This document shows, piece by piece, positions 38,531 through 47,114 of a DNA stretch of 64,000 nt (the stretch's first letter is position 1; each line of letters begins with the position of its first letter). Source of the DNA: Paracoccus wurundjeri. Lineage in GTDB: Bacteria; Pseudomonadota; Alphaproteobacteria; Rhodobacterales; Rhodobacteraceae. Location: positions 309,445-373,444 of the forward strand of contig NZ_JAUUTZ010000002.1 in NCBI RefSeq assembly GCF_030678915.1, in the 5' to 3' direction. The notes under the pieces are model-generated. The model was not told the origin of the DNA. It did not search any database and was given only the letters and a program-made list of their open reading frames with translations. Position numbers and translations under genes: made by a program.

Positions 38531-39631
38531 TTATCGCTCTTCGTGTCCACCCCCACCGATCGCCGAGGGCGCGACGGATACGGTTTTGATGATCGCATGG
38601 ACCTGCGCGCCCGGCACAAGCTCCAGCGCCTGCACCGAACGGCGTGTGATCCGCGCAAGCAGCCGGCCCGCTTGCGTCTCGATTGCGATGATCGCGCCGG
38701 GACCTTCGCCAAGGTGGATTTCCTGCGCCACGCCCGGCAGGATATTGAGCGCCGACAGTCCGTCGGGCCGGTTGCGGGAAAGCATGACATCATGCGCGGC
38801 GATGCGCACCCGGACCATCTCGCCCGGTTTCCGGTCTATATGCGGCAGGAAAAGCGGCACATTTTTCGCATCCAGTTCGGTCAGCCCGTCTGAATGATGG
38901 GCAACGACCCTTGCGGTCAGGATCGCGCCTGCCTCGCGGGCGCCCATCGGCAGCACGGCAGGATCACCCAGAACCTCTGTCGCCTGACCCTGCCGGACCA
39001 CCTGCCCCGATTCCAGCACCGCAACGGTCGTCGCCAGCCGTGCAACCTCGGTTGCCGAATGGCTCACGTAAAGGATGGGAATAGAGACCTCATCGCGCAG
39101 CCGTTCGAAATAGGGCAGGATCTCGGCCTTGCGTTCTTCGTCAAGCGCGGCAAGCGGCTCGTCGGCAAGGATCAGACGGGGGGCTGAAAGAAGCGCCCGC
39201 CCGATGGCGACACGCTGTTTCTCTCCGCCGGAAAGCGCGGCGGGGCGGCGGTCGAGAAGCGGGCCGATCCCAAGCATGTCCACCACATGGTCCATCTTCT
39301 CACGTGGGGCATTTTTAGGGGCGAACCACGCGCCGTAACCCAGATTCTGGCGCACGGTCATATGCGGAAACAGCCGGCCTTCCTGAAAGATATAGCCAAG
39401 ACGACGCTGATATGGCCGCAGACGGATGCCGCGCCCGGTGTCCAGAAGCACCCAGTCCCCCGATGCGATCCGGCCCTCATCCGGGATCAGAAGCCCCGCC
39501 ACCGCATTCACGATGGTCGTCTTGCCGGCGCCCGAGCGGCCAAACAGGACCGTCACGCCCGGAGGGGCCTTGATGGCCGCATTCAGCGTGAAGCCCGGAA
39601 ATGCGTGGCGGAGGGTGATTTCAAGCATCAT
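38531..39631 (-). CDS. modC: Molybdate ABC transporter ATP-binding protein ModC
   Basis: The 366-residue product has Walker [17 protein letters not shown] near residue 36, the Q-loop [13 protein letters not shown], signature [16 protein letters not shown], Walker [13 protein letters not shown], and a C-terminal Mop/TOBE molybdate-sensing domain from about residue 290 ([14 protein letters not shown]). The ATG at 39631 overlaps the modB stop by four bases. It powers molybdate uptake. Confidence 0.95.
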   Translation of the reverse strand: MMLEITLRHAFPGFTLNAAIKAPPGVTVLFGRSGAGKTTIVNAVAGLLIPDEGRIASGDWVLLDTGRGIRLRPYQRRLGYIFQEGRLFPHMTVRQNLGYGAWFAPKNAPREKMDHVVDMLGIGPLLDRRPAALSGGEKQRVAIGRALLSAPRLILADEPLAALDEERKAEILPYFERLRDEVSIPILYVSHSATEVARLATTVAVLESGQVVRQGQATEVLGDPAVLPMGAREAGAILTARVVAHHSDGLTELDAKNVPLFLPHIDRKPGEMVRVRIAAHDVMLSRNRPDGLSALNILPGVAQEIHLGEGPGAIIAIETQAGRLLARITRRSVQALELVPGAQVHAIIKTVSVAPSAIGGGGHEER

Positions 39632-40323
39632 CTGCCCTCCAGCCGGGCCGCCACACGACGACTGACGATCTCGGAAAGAAGCAATGCGCTCATCGCGATC
39701 ACGATCGAGACGATCACCAGCTTCAGTGCCGAATCCTCGCCCCCCGGAACCTGAAGGAACGCATAGATCGCCGAGGGAATGGTGCGGGTCTGGCCGGGGA
39801 TGTTCGAAACGAAGGTAATCGTCGCGCCGAACTCGCCCATTGCCTTGGCGAAGGCAAGGATGGCCCCGACGAGGATTCCGGGCAAGGTCATAGGCAGGGT
39901 CACCGTCAGAAAAACCCAAAGCGGCGAGGCGCCCAGCGTGGCGCCTGCCTGTTCCAGTCTGGGATCCACCGCCTCGATGGACAGCCGGATCGCGCGCACC
40001 ATAAGCGGGAAAGCCATGACGCCCGCGGCCAGCGCGGCACCTGTCCAGCGGAAGGCGAAGACAATCCCCGCCTCGGCCAGCAAACCGCCTATCGGTCCCT
40101 TTGTGCCCATCGTCAGCAACAGGAGATAGCCCGTGACCACCGGCGGCAGGATCAGCGGCAGATGGACAAGACCATTCAGCAACTGCTTGCCCGGGAAGTT
40201 CCAGCGGGCCAGCGCATAGGCGACGAAAACGCCCAGCGGCAAACTGACAAGCGTCGCCCAGAAAGAAACCTGAAGGGAAAGCGCGACGGCGCTCCATTCG
40301 TCGGGGCCAAGCCAGTTCGTCAT
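39628..40323 (-). CDS. modB: Molybdate ABC transporter permease ModB
   Basis: The 231-residue membrane protein has five to six helices and the permease EAA-like loop (VDPRLEQAGATLGASPLWVFLTVTLPMTLPGILVG) plus LAFAKAMGEFGATITF typical of ModB. It follows modA by six bases and overlaps modC. Confidence 0.96.
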   Translation of the reverse strand: MTNWLGPDEWSAVALSLQVSFWATLVSLPLGVFVAYALARWNFPGKQLLNGLVHLPLILPPVVTGYLLLLTMGTKGPIGGLLAEAGIVFAFRWTGAALAAGVMAFPLMVRAIRLSIEAVDPRLEQAGATLGASPLWVFLTVTLPMTLPGILVGAILAFAKAMGEFGATITFVSNIPGQTRTIPSAIYAFLQVPGGEDSALKLVIVSIVIAMSALLLSEIVSRRVAARLEGR

Positions 40324-40329
40324 TCCGGT

Positions 40330-41118
40330 TTATCGCGGGATGACGACAAAGCCCTGACCCTCGAAGGCTGCTTTTGCTTCGGGACCGCGAAGATATTCAA
40401 GAAACTCGGTCTCTCCGGGAATGTCGCGGGTATTGAGATCGGCCACCGGGTAGACGATGGGCGGATGGCTGTCGGAAGGGAAGGTGCCGACGACCGTCAC
40501 ATCGTCTTCGGCCACGGCATCAGTAGCATAGACGATACCATAGGGGGCCTCGCCCGTCGCCACCAGTTGCAGTGCCGCGCGCACATTATCGGCCTGCGCC
40601 ACCTGATCCTCGACATCTTCCCACAGACCAAGGCTTTCCAGCGATGCCTTGCCATAGACGCCCGCCGGCACCGCATCGACCAGCGCCATGGCAAGCTTGC
40701 CGCCGTCAAGCAGGCCCGGCAGGTCCATATCGGGCGTGATCTCGACCGGCGCGGCATCGGTGCCGGAAGCAACCAGCACGATAGAGTTTTCTAGAAGGTC
40801 AAAGCGCGTATCCGCTTCCAGCAGGCCGTCCTCTTCCACGGCATCCATCCATTCCGGGCTGGCCGAGATGAAAATATCGGCGGGCGCACCCTCCTGGATC
40901 TGACGCGCCAGAGCCGAGGAGCCGGCAAGCGAGACCACGACATCATGATCGGTTTCGGCCTCGAAACTCTCTTCGATTTCGGCAAGGGCATTGGTCAGGC
41001 TTGCAGCCGCGAAAACGGTGATTTCATCTGCCTCCGCCGCCGCCGGAAGAATTGCGGGGAGGGATAGCATGAATACAGCGATGCCGGCGGTCGGGCGAAG
41101 GCGGAGTTTGACGGACAT
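40330..41118 (-). CDS. modA: Molybdate-binding periplasmic protein ModA
   Basis: The 262-residue product has a signal sequence ending AAAEA, then EITVFAAASLTNALAEIE, VVSLAGSSALARQIQEGAPADIFISAS (oxyanion site), and YGIVYATDAVAEDDVTVVG. AGGAAG precedes the ATG at 41118. It binds molybdate or tungstate for ModBC. Confidence 0.95.
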   Translation of the reverse strand: MSVKLRLRPTAGIAVFMLSLPAILPAAAEADEITVFAAASLTNALAEIEESFEAETDHDVVVSLAGSSALARQIQEGAPADIFISASPEWMDAVEEDGLLEADTRFDLLENSIVLVASGTDAAPVEITPDMDLPGLLDGGKLAMALVDAVPAGVYGKASLESLGLWEDVEDQVAQADNVRAALQLVATGEAPYGIVYATDAVAEDDVTVVGTFPSDSHPPIVYPVADLNTRDIPGETEFLEYLRGPEAKAAFEGQGFVVIPR

Positions 41119-41135
41119 GCGAATCTTCCTGCGTT

Positions 41136-41159
41136 TGATATAGCCAGGAAAACATATCG
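41136..41159. promoter_or_regulatory. Candidate ModE box upstream of modA
   Basis: The minus strand reads CGATATG-TTTTCCTGG-CTATATCA, an imperfect inverted repeat with CGATAT/ATATC arms. It resembles molybdenum boxes and lies 18 bases upstream of modA in the 66-base modE-modA gap. Confidence 0.5.
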
Positions 41160-41184
41160 CAACCCCGGTCAGATCGATCAAGCG

Positions 41185-41568
41185 TTATTTTCCTTCGGGA
41201 ATATCCCGCAGCATCGCGCGGATACTGCTGATCCGCGCCGCTCCGGCCTCTGCCATGATTTCTTCGAGCTTGCGGTAATTTTCCAGCACCTCTGCCCCGG
41301 CCTCGGTCAGTGACGCGCCGCCTCCCTTTGCGCCGCCACGCGACGGGTCGACAAGAGGGGTCTTGAACGCCCTGTTCATTTCCTCCACCAGAGACCATGC
41401 GCGCTTGTAACTCATGCTCATCGAGCGCCCGGCGGCCGCAATCGACCCGAATTGCTGAATCCGTTCCAGAAGATCGACCTTTCCAGGACCGAGCATCAGG
41501 GCTTCACCGAACAGGATCCGGATACGAAGGCGGGGGGCATCGGTGTCGTCTGTCATGTTATTGCGCAT
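41185..41568 (-). CDS. modE: ModE-type molybdate-responsive regulator (DNA-binding domain only)
   Basis: The 127-residue product matches the ModE N-terminal winged helix: RIRILFGEALMLGPGKVDLLERIQ, GSIAAAGRSMSMSYKRAWSLVEEMN and GGAKGGGASLTEAGAEVLENY. It lacks the C-terminal TOBE molybdate-binding domains of E. coli ModE, so metal sensing must occur by another means or partner. Starts at 41568 or 41556 are both possible. It is encoded just upstream of modABC on the same strand. Confidence 0.88.
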   Translation of the reverse strand: MRNNMTDDTDAPRLRIRILFGEALMLGPGKVDLLERIQQFGSIAAAGRSMSMSYKRAWSLVEEMNRAFKTPLVDPSRGGAKGGGASLTEAGAEVLENYRKLEEIMAEAGAARISSIRAMLRDIPEGK

Positions 41569-41692
41569 GGGCGTGAATATGCCAGCATGGCGACAAGCTG
41601 GGCAAGTCATATCCTTCAGCGAATGGCGGACAGGCGGGGATTGATGCGGGATCCCGGCAATTGTGCCACGCTTTGCCCTGAACCGGCCTTGT

Positions 41693-42076
41693 TCAGTCCC
41701 GCCAATAGGGCAGGTTCCGCTGGCAAAAATTCGTCGCGGCCATCCCCGCCGACAGGGAGCCGTCCCTTGGTCCGGAACCAAACTGGGACAGCCCCGCGCC
41801 TTCCGCTTTCCTGGCGGCATCAAGCGTAAAGATGATGCCCTTTCCTGCCTCGCGCGGCTTGGGCGAGGCCCGCCAGATCCGGGTCTCGCTTGGCAATCCC
41901 AGAACGCGCCGTGTGAAATCGCCCGCAGCGCACCAATATTCGGTGTCGTCCCGCCGCACTTCATGATGAACCTCGATCTCGGTCGGGCTGATCTGCGTCG
42001 CTATCATGCCGTTCTTGGCCATAAAGGCCGCCGCGGGCATCGGCAGCAACAGCAGGACAAGAAACATCAATCGCAT
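41693..42076 (-). CDS. Small secreted protein of unknown function
   Basis: The 126-residue product starts MRLMFLVLLLLPMPAAAF, a clear signal sequence with AGGAG about 9 bases upstream. The mature part has two Cys (YWCAAGDFTRRVLG and TNFCQRNLPYW), probably one disulfide, and the phrase SETRIWRASPKPREAGKGIIFTLDA. I do not recognise a named family. It lies between modE and the siderophore locus on the opposite strand to the latter. Confidence 0.7.
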   Translation of the reverse strand: MRLMFLVLLLLPMPAAAFMAKNGMIATQISPTEIEVHHEVRRDDTEYWCAAGDFTRRVLGLPSETRIWRASPKPREAGKGIIFTLDAARKAEGAGLSQFGSGPRDGSLSAGMAATNFCQRNLPYWRD

Positions 42077-42116
42077 CGCAAGCTCCTGGGCAACTGACAC
42101 AGGATCGCGCTGTGGC

Positions 42117-42371
42117 TTATTCTTGGCAAGTGTGAATGTCGGATTGAGATACGGCGAAATGCAGGATTCGAGTGATGTTCCGCCGCGGTGACGAAGACCA
42201 TCTGCAACAGCCGGCATCATATCGAGAGCATTTCACCCCTTCGGGCAGAACCCGCCCCGGTTCGAAATACTCGTGCGGCGGGGCAGGGCGGAGGTCCCAA
42301 TGCTCCGGATTCTGCCAACGCGGGCATGTCCTGCCTAATGGCACTTTACATGGGGGATGTTTGGGTGGCAT
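42117..42371 (-). CDS. Possible small Cys/Pro-rich protein (doubtful)
   Basis: An 84-residue reading frame starts at an ATG with AAGGA five bases upstream. It has TCPRWQNPEHW, PHEYFEPGRVL and GVKCSRYDAGCC, which look protein-like, but the C-terminal third has poor codon use. It may be a decayed gene. The surrounding gap 42077-42490 otherwise holds only the palindrome at 42447-42463. Confidence 0.25.
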   Translation of the reverse strand: MPPKHPPCKVPLGRTCPRWQNPEHWDLRPAPPHEYFEPGRVLPEGVKCSRYDAGCCRWSSSPRRNITRILHFAVSQSDIHTCQE

Positions 42372-42446
42372 ACGATCCTTATTAAATTTGTAGGTTAAGC
42401 AAGGTGAGGACGACGTAACCGCCAGTCCGCCCAAGCCAAAACGGGA

Positions 42447-42463
42447 GCGATTGTAACAATCGC
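42447..42463. promoter_or_regulatory. Perfect palindrome upstream of the salicylate ligase gene
   Basis: GCGATTGTAACAATCGC has perfect seven-base arms around TAA and ends 27 bases before the ATG at 42491. It may be an operator or a leader hairpin of the siderophore operon. It does not match a known iron box. Confidence 0.5.
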
Positions 42464-42490
42464 GGATGTTTTGCGCGAAAGGATGGCGAC

Positions 42491-44113
42491 ATGTCCCAGA
42501 CTCCACCGGGGTGGCAGGCTCTCTGCCCATTTTGGCCCGCCGAGATTGCGGAGACCTATCGCAAGGCCGGGCTTTGGCAGGCCCGAACCTTCAGCGACAT
42601 TCTGGACGATCTGGCTGCGACTCATGATGACCGGCTGGCAGTGATCGACGGAACGCGCCGCTTCGGCTATGCGGATTTGCGTGATCGCTCGCTGGCGCTT
42701 GCCTGCGGGTTGTACGGGCTGGGCTTGCGGCGCGGCGATCGGGTTATCGTCCAGCTTCCCAACTGCGCCGAATTCATCGAACTGTGCTTTGCGCTGTTCC
42801 GATTGGGGGTGGTGCCGGTCCTGGCCTTGCCCGCCCATCGTGATCTGGAAATCGGCCAGTTCGCCGCGTTTTCCGAAGCGACGGCCTGCTTCATTCCCGC
42901 CAGCGTCGAGGGGTTCGACATGGTGGCGATGGCGCGCCGGGTTCAGAAGGCCACGCCTTCATTGCGCCATATCGTCGTGCTGGGGTCGGATCTTGATGCG
43001 CTTTACCAGCAGGACGAGCCCCCCGAATGGGAGGCACCCGATGCCGAGGATGTCGCCTGTTTCCAGATTTCGGGCGGCACAACCGGCGTTCCCAAGCTGA
43101 TCCCGCGCAGACATATGGAATATATCTACAACGTGCGCTGCGCCGCGCGTGCCAGCGGATTTTCGCAGGCGACCCGTTATCTGTGCGCGTTGCCGATGTC
43201 GCATAATTTCCCGATGGCCTGTCCCGGATTTATCGGCGCGTTGATGTCGGGCGGCACCGTGGTGATCGCGCCCAATCCATCGCCCGATACCTGTTTCGGG
43301 CTGATCGCAGAACATGGCGTTACCGTCACCGCTCTGGTTCCGCCGCTGGTGCTTCTGTGGCTGGAATCGGTGAAAGCCCCCCTGTCGCTGGAACTGCTGC
43401 AGGTCGGCGGCGCCAAGCTCAATCCCTCGACGGCACGGCGGATCCTGCCGGAACTGGGTTGTCGTCTTCAGCAGGTACTGGGCATGGCCGAGGGGCTGAT
43501 CTGCTATACCGGGCTGGACGACCCGGAGCTGCGGGTTATCCAGACCCAGGGCAGGCCCATGTCCGAATGGGACGAGTTGCGGGTGATCCGCCCCGACGGG
43601 ACCGAGGCCGGGCCGGGTCAGACCGGCGAGTTGCAGGTACGCGGCCCCTATACGATCCGGGGCTATTTCAACCGCCCCGATGTCGATCGCGAATCCTTCA
43701 CGCCGGACGGGTTCTATCGCAGCGGCGATATCGTCAGCCGCAATGAAGACGGCTATCTGACCGTCGAGGGGCGTGACAAGGATCAGATCAATTGCGGCGG
43801 TGAAAAGATCGGCGTCGACGAGGTCGAGGATCTGCTGCTTTATCACCCTTCGGTCGTGGATGCCGCAGTGGTGGCCCGCCCTGACGCCAGGATGGGCGAG
43901 CGCGCCTGCGCCATCGTCATCCCTCGCGACCCGCGCCCTTCCGCGCTGTCGCTGCGCCGTCATCTGCGCGACGCGGGTCTTGCCGGCTTCAAGATCCCCG
44001 ACGAGGTGATCTTTGTCGCCTCTTTCCCGCAGACCGGCGTCGGCAAGGTCAATAAACGGCAATTACGCGAAATGCTGCGGCAAGAGCATTTCGGCGGGGA
44101 GGTGACAGCATGA
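42491..44113 (+). CDS. pchD: Salicylate-AMP ligase (PchD/YbtE-like)
   Basis: The 540-residue protein is an aryl-acid adenylating enzyme of the EntE/PchD family: ISGGTTGVPKLIPRRH (A3), QQVLGMAEGLICYT (A5), GYFNRPDVDRESFTPDGFYRSGDI and DQINCGGEKIGVDEVE (A8), VGKVNKRQL (A10). Pocket residues are HNF-PMACPG (N239, F240, C244) and GLICYT, matching the salicylate pattern N-F-C with I/L-C rather than DHB's N-Y-S with V-N. It should make salicyl-AMP and load an aryl carrier protein. It is followed by the pchB-like gene with a four-base overlap. Confidence 0.88.
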   Translation: MSQTPPGWQALCPFWPAEIAETYRKAGLWQARTFSDILDDLAATHDDRLAVIDGTRRFGYADLRDRSLALACGLYGLGLRRGDRVIVQLPNCAEFIELCFALFRLGVVPVLALPAHRDLEIGQFAAFSEATACFIPASVEGFDMVAMARRVQKATPSLRHIVVLGSDLDALYQQDEPPEWEAPDAEDVACFQISGGTTGVPKLIPRRHMEYIYNVRCAARASGFSQATRYLCALPMSHNFPMACPGFIGALMSGGTVVIAPNPSPDTCFGLIAEHGVTVTALVPPLVLLWLESVKAPLSLELLQVGGAKLNPSTARRILPELGCRLQQVLGMAEGLICYTGLDDPELRVIQTQGRPMSEWDELRVIRPDGTEAGPGQTGELQVRGPYTIRGYFNRPDVDRESFTPDGFYRSGDIVSRNEDGYLTVEGRDKDQINCGGEKIGVDEVEDLLLYHPSVVDAAVVARPDARMGERACAIVIPRDPRPSALSLRRHLRDAGLAGFKIPDEVIFVASFPQTGVGKVNKRQLREMLRQEHFGGEVTA

Positions 44114-44496
44114 GCAGGCTCACGCGTGACGAGCCCGGGCTGCATCCGGTTTTGCCGGACGATGCACGTTCCCTTGACGATATCCGCGAGGGAATCGACG
44201 GCATTGATCGCCGGGTAATCGAACTGCTGGCGCTGCGTCTCGACTATGTCCAGCGCGCAGCCGATTTCAAACCCGATCTCGCCTCGGTCCCCGCGCCCGA
44301 GCGGGTTCGCGCGATGCTGGACGACCGCGCCGAATGGGCGGCTTCCCTTGGCCTGTCCTCGGATTTCATCGCTCCGCTTTTTGCGCAGGTCAGCGAGTGG
44401 TTCATCCGCCAGCAGGTCGCGCATTGGCCCGACCGCAATCCCGTCACCCGCGAAAGCAAGTCCGGCACGACCTCTGCTTCCGGGGTGGATAACTAA
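44110..44496 (+). CDS. pchB: Isochorismate pyruvate lyase (PchB-like)
   Basis: The 128-residue chorismate-mutase-fold protein follows Pseudomonas PchB closely: DIREGIDGIDRRVIELLALRLDYVQ, AADFK with the catalytic-loop Lys, VPAPERVRAMLDDRAEWA, LGLSSDFIAPLF and WFIRQQVAHW. PchB splits isochorismate to salicylate and pyruvate. It is longer at both ends than PchB (101 residues). It links the isochorismate synthase to the salicylate ligase. Confidence 0.88.
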   Translation: MSRLTRDEPGLHPVLPDDARSLDDIREGIDGIDRRVIELLALRLDYVQRAADFKPDLASVPAPERVRAMLDDRAEWAASLGLSSDFIAPLFAQVSEWFIRQQVAHWPDRNPVTRESKSGTTSASGVDN

Positions 44497-44507
44497 AGGA
44501 ATTTTCC

Positions 44508-45674
44508 ATGACTTCGATGCTGCAAGACTTCATGCCCGACAGGGCAGAAACGACTTTGCCCTATTTCACCTTTGGCGGCGCACGCGGATTTGTCGCCGGC
44601 CGCGGCGTGGCGCGCCCGGTCGCGCGTGGGCCGGCGGAAACGCTGGAAGAACGCGTGACCACAGCGCTGTCTTCCGCCGGCGCAGATGCGGCGATCGGCG
44701 GCGCGCTGCCCTTTGATCGCGATGCGGATGACTACCTGTGGCTGACCGACCGTCTCAGCTATGAAATTTCACCCGCCACCGACCGGGCGCCCGCATCCAC
44801 GGTCGGAGTGCAGGCGGAACCTTCGGCAGGGATCTATGCGGAGGCCGTCGCCCGGGCGCTGCGGATCATGGAGGACGAGACAGGAGACGAACGGCTGCGC
44901 AAGATCGTGCTTGCCCGCACATTGGCGGTTCAGGCTGAACGCTCCATCTCGTTGCCGGGGCTGCTGTCGCGACTGACCGAAGACCCGGCGGCCACCGCCT
45001 ATCAGGTTGCCTTGCCCCATAGCCCCGAACGGCAGGGCAGGTTCCTTGTCGGAGCGACGCCCGAATTGTTGGTGGAGAAGTCCGGCTCGCGCGTGTCGTC
45101 CTTCCCCCTTGCCGGATCGGCGCGGCGCAGCCGGGACCCGCAGGCGGATGCCGCGGCGGCAAGCGGCCTTGCCGCATCGGAAAAAGACCGGCGCGAACAT
45201 GCGATGGTGGTGGAATATATCCTCGACACATTGTCGCCTTATTGCCGTGAACTCGGCGCGCCCGAAGGCACCGGCCTGACCTCGACCCGCAGCATGTGGC
45301 ATCTGGGTACGCGCCTTGAAGGGGTGCTGAAAGAAACCGACATCCCTTCGGTGGTACTGGCAGGCTGTCTGCATCCCACCCCCGCCGTCTGCGGACTTCC
45401 GCGTGAACGTGCCGCCGGGCTGATCCGCGATCTTGAGCCGGTGGACCGCGATTTCTACGCCGGAGCGGTCGGCTGGAGTACCGCGAATGGCGACGGCTCA
45501 TGGTATGTCGCGATCCGTTGCGCGGAAATCTGCGGAAGCCAGGCCCGTCTTTACGCGGGGGCGGGGATCGTGCCCGGCTCGGACCCGGCGGCAGAAGCGG
45601 CCGAGACTGCCGCCAAATTCGAAGCATTGCTCAGGGCTTTCGGCCTGCCCTCCGCAACCGGCATCGCCCAGTAA
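44508..45674 (+). CDS. entC: Isochorismate synthase (EntC/DhbC-like)
   Basis: The 388-residue protein is an isochorismate synthase: LRKIVLARTL, QGRFLVGATPELLVEKSG, FPLAGSARRSRD, EKDRREHAMVVEYILDTLSPYC, LAGCLHPTPAVCGLPRERA and DFYAGAVGW. It isomerises chorismate to isochorismate, the branch point for salicylate and DHB here. The length matches EntC (391) rather than fused salicylate synthases, consistent with the separate PchB. Confidence 0.93.
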   Translation: MTSMLQDFMPDRAETTLPYFTFGGARGFVAGRGVARPVARGPAETLEERVTTALSSAGADAAIGGALPFDRDADDYLWLTDRLSYEISPATDRAPASTVGVQAEPSAGIYAEAVARALRIMEDETGDERLRKIVLARTLAVQAERSISLPGLLSRLTEDPAATAYQVALPHSPERQGRFLVGATPELLVEKSGSRVSSFPLAGSARRSRDPQADAAAASGLAASEKDRREHAMVVEYILDTLSPYCRELGAPEGTGLTSTRSMWHLGTRLEGVLKETDIPSVVLAGCLHPTPAVCGLPRERAAGLIRDLEPVDRDFYAGAVGWSTANGDGSWYVAIRCAEICGSQARLYAGAGIVPGSDPAAEAAETAAKFEALLRAFGLPSATGIAQ

Positions 45675-45693
45675 CATCGACCGGAGTATCTTG

Positions 45694-46338
45694 ATGTCTC
45701 TTCCTACCATCGCCGCCTATGATCTGCCCACCCCGCGCGAGTTGCCGGACTCGAAAGCGCCGTGGCAGGCGGAATCCGGGCGGATGGCCCTGCTGGTGCA
45801 TGACATGCAGCAGTATTTCTGTGCCGCCTACAAACAGGACACGGTCCCGCTTTCCGGGGTGATCGCGAATATCGGACGACTGCTGCAATCGGCGCGGCAG
45901 CATGATGTGCCGGTCTTCTACACGGCGCAGAAAGGCAATCAGCTTCTGGCGGATCGCGGCTTGCAGGCCGATCTCTGGGGGCCGGGGATGAAGGCCGTGC
46001 CAGAGCATGAAGATATCCTGCCCGAACTTGCCCCCGCGGCGGGCGATATCGTGCTGGTCAAGCATCGTTACAGCGCGTTCCAACGCTCGAATCTCGAACA
46101 TCTGATGCGCGCCCGAGGGCGGGATCAACTGGCGATTGCCGGGATCTATGCGCATATCGGCTGTTTCGCGACCGCGGTCGAGGCCTTCCAGCGCGACATC
46201 CAGCCATTTGTCATTGCGGATGCCCAGGCCGATTTCGATCGCGCCGGGCATGACATGGCGATGTCGATGGCGGCGGGTTACAGCGGCGTGGTCACAGGAA
46301 CGGATGCGTTGATCGCGGCATTGGAGGCGACAGCATGA
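45694..46338 (+). CDS. entB: Isochorismatase (EntB-like, without carrier domain)
   Basis: The 214-residue protein hydrolyses isochorismate to 2,3-dihydro-2,3-dihydroxybenzoate. It has the catalytic Asp (LLVHDMQQYF), Lys (VLVKHRYSAF) and a Cys-containing nucleophile region (GIYAHIGCFATAVEAF). EntB and VibB are about 285 residues with a C-terminal aryl carrier; here that domain is missing and is encoded separately at 47692-47931. The ATG at 45694 begins the family homology. Confidence 0.94.
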   Translation: MSLPTIAAYDLPTPRELPDSKAPWQAESGRMALLVHDMQQYFCAAYKQDTVPLSGVIANIGRLLQSARQHDVPVFYTAQKGNQLLADRGLQADLWGPGMKAVPEHEDILPELAPAAGDIVLVKHRYSAFQRSNLEHLMRARGRDQLAIAGIYAHIGCFATAVEAFQRDIQPFVIADAQADFDRAGHDMAMSMAAGYSGVVTGTDALIAALEATA

Positions 46339-47114
46339 AACTGGAAGGTTTTTCCAATCGCGCCGCTTTCGTAACCGGCGCGGCGGGCGGCATCGGTCTT
46401 GCCCTGGTCGCGGCCCTGCATGCGGCGGGCGCAAGGGTATTTGCGACCGATATCCCCGAGGCGCTGGACGGGCTGCCGGAACGGGACAGCAGCAACGAGG
46501 CCGTTCACTGGCACGGGCTGGATGTCAGCGATCCCCTTGCCGTCGCGGATTGCGTCGCGCTGGCCGAGGAAACCGTGGGGCCGTTATCGCTTGCCGTGCA
46601 TGCGGCCGGGATATTGTCCACGACATCCGTTCTTGACCTGACCCCGGCCGAATGGGAACGGGTGATGAGCGTCAATGCCGGAGGCTGTTTCAACGTTCTG
46701 CAAGCTTTGGGCCGGGTCATGCTGCCGCGCGGCAAGGGATCAATCGTCGTGGTCGGTTCGAATGCCGCGGGGGTTCCCCGGCAGAACATGGCGGCCTATG
46801 CGGCGTCGAAAGCGGCAATTGCGATGCTGACGCGCTGCGTGGGGCTGGAACTCGCGGGACACGGCATCCGCTGCAATATCCTTGCCCCTGGATCGACGCT
46901 GACGCCGATGCAGACCGGGATGTGGGCCGATGAAAGCGGCGCCGCCAAGGTGATCGCCGGCGACCCGTCCAGCTATCGCACCGGCATTCCGCTGGGCAAG
47001 CTGGCCGCGCCCGAGGATATCGCCGCCGCCGCGATGTTCCTGCTATCCGATCAGGCCGGGCAGATCACCATGACGGATCTTTATGTGGATGGCGGGGCGA
47101 CATTGCGCGCCTGA
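46335..47114 (+). CDS. entA: 2,3-dihydro-2,3-dihydroxybenzoate dehydrogenase (EntA-like)
   Basis: The 259-residue SDR has AFVTGAAGGIGLALVAAL at the start, AGILS, the catalytic YAASKAA and a TLTPMQ segment seen in EntA/DhbA. It oxidises dihydro-DHB to 2,3-dihydroxybenzoate with NAD. It is coupled to the isochorismatase gene by a four-base overlap and is the last plus-strand gene of this set; its 3' end overlaps the convergent PPTase gene by 34 bases. Confidence 0.92.
   Translation: MKLEGFSNRAAFVTGAAGGIGLALVAALHAAGARVFATDIPEALDGLPERDSSNEAVHWHGLDVSDPLAVADCVALAEETVGPLSLAVHAAGILSTTSVLDLTPAEWERVMSVNAGGCFNVLQALGRVMLPRGKGSIVVVGSNAAGVPRQNMAAYAASKAAIAMLTRCVGLELAGHGIRCNILAPGSTLTPMQTGMWADESGAAKVIAGDPSSYRTGIPLGKLAAPEDIAAAAMFLLSDQAGQITMTDLYVDGGATLRA

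Noticed and set aside
39632..40297. Upstream extension of modC giving a 588-residue protein
   Set aside because: The extra part is modB read in another frame; ABC homology starts at 39631.
42491..44496. Pyochelin or yersiniabactin cluster
   Set aside because: PchB- and PchD-like genes are present, but there are no PchE/PchF-type modules, reductase or methyltransferase, and a complete DHB arm plus a VibH-like enzyme points to a polyamine catecholate.
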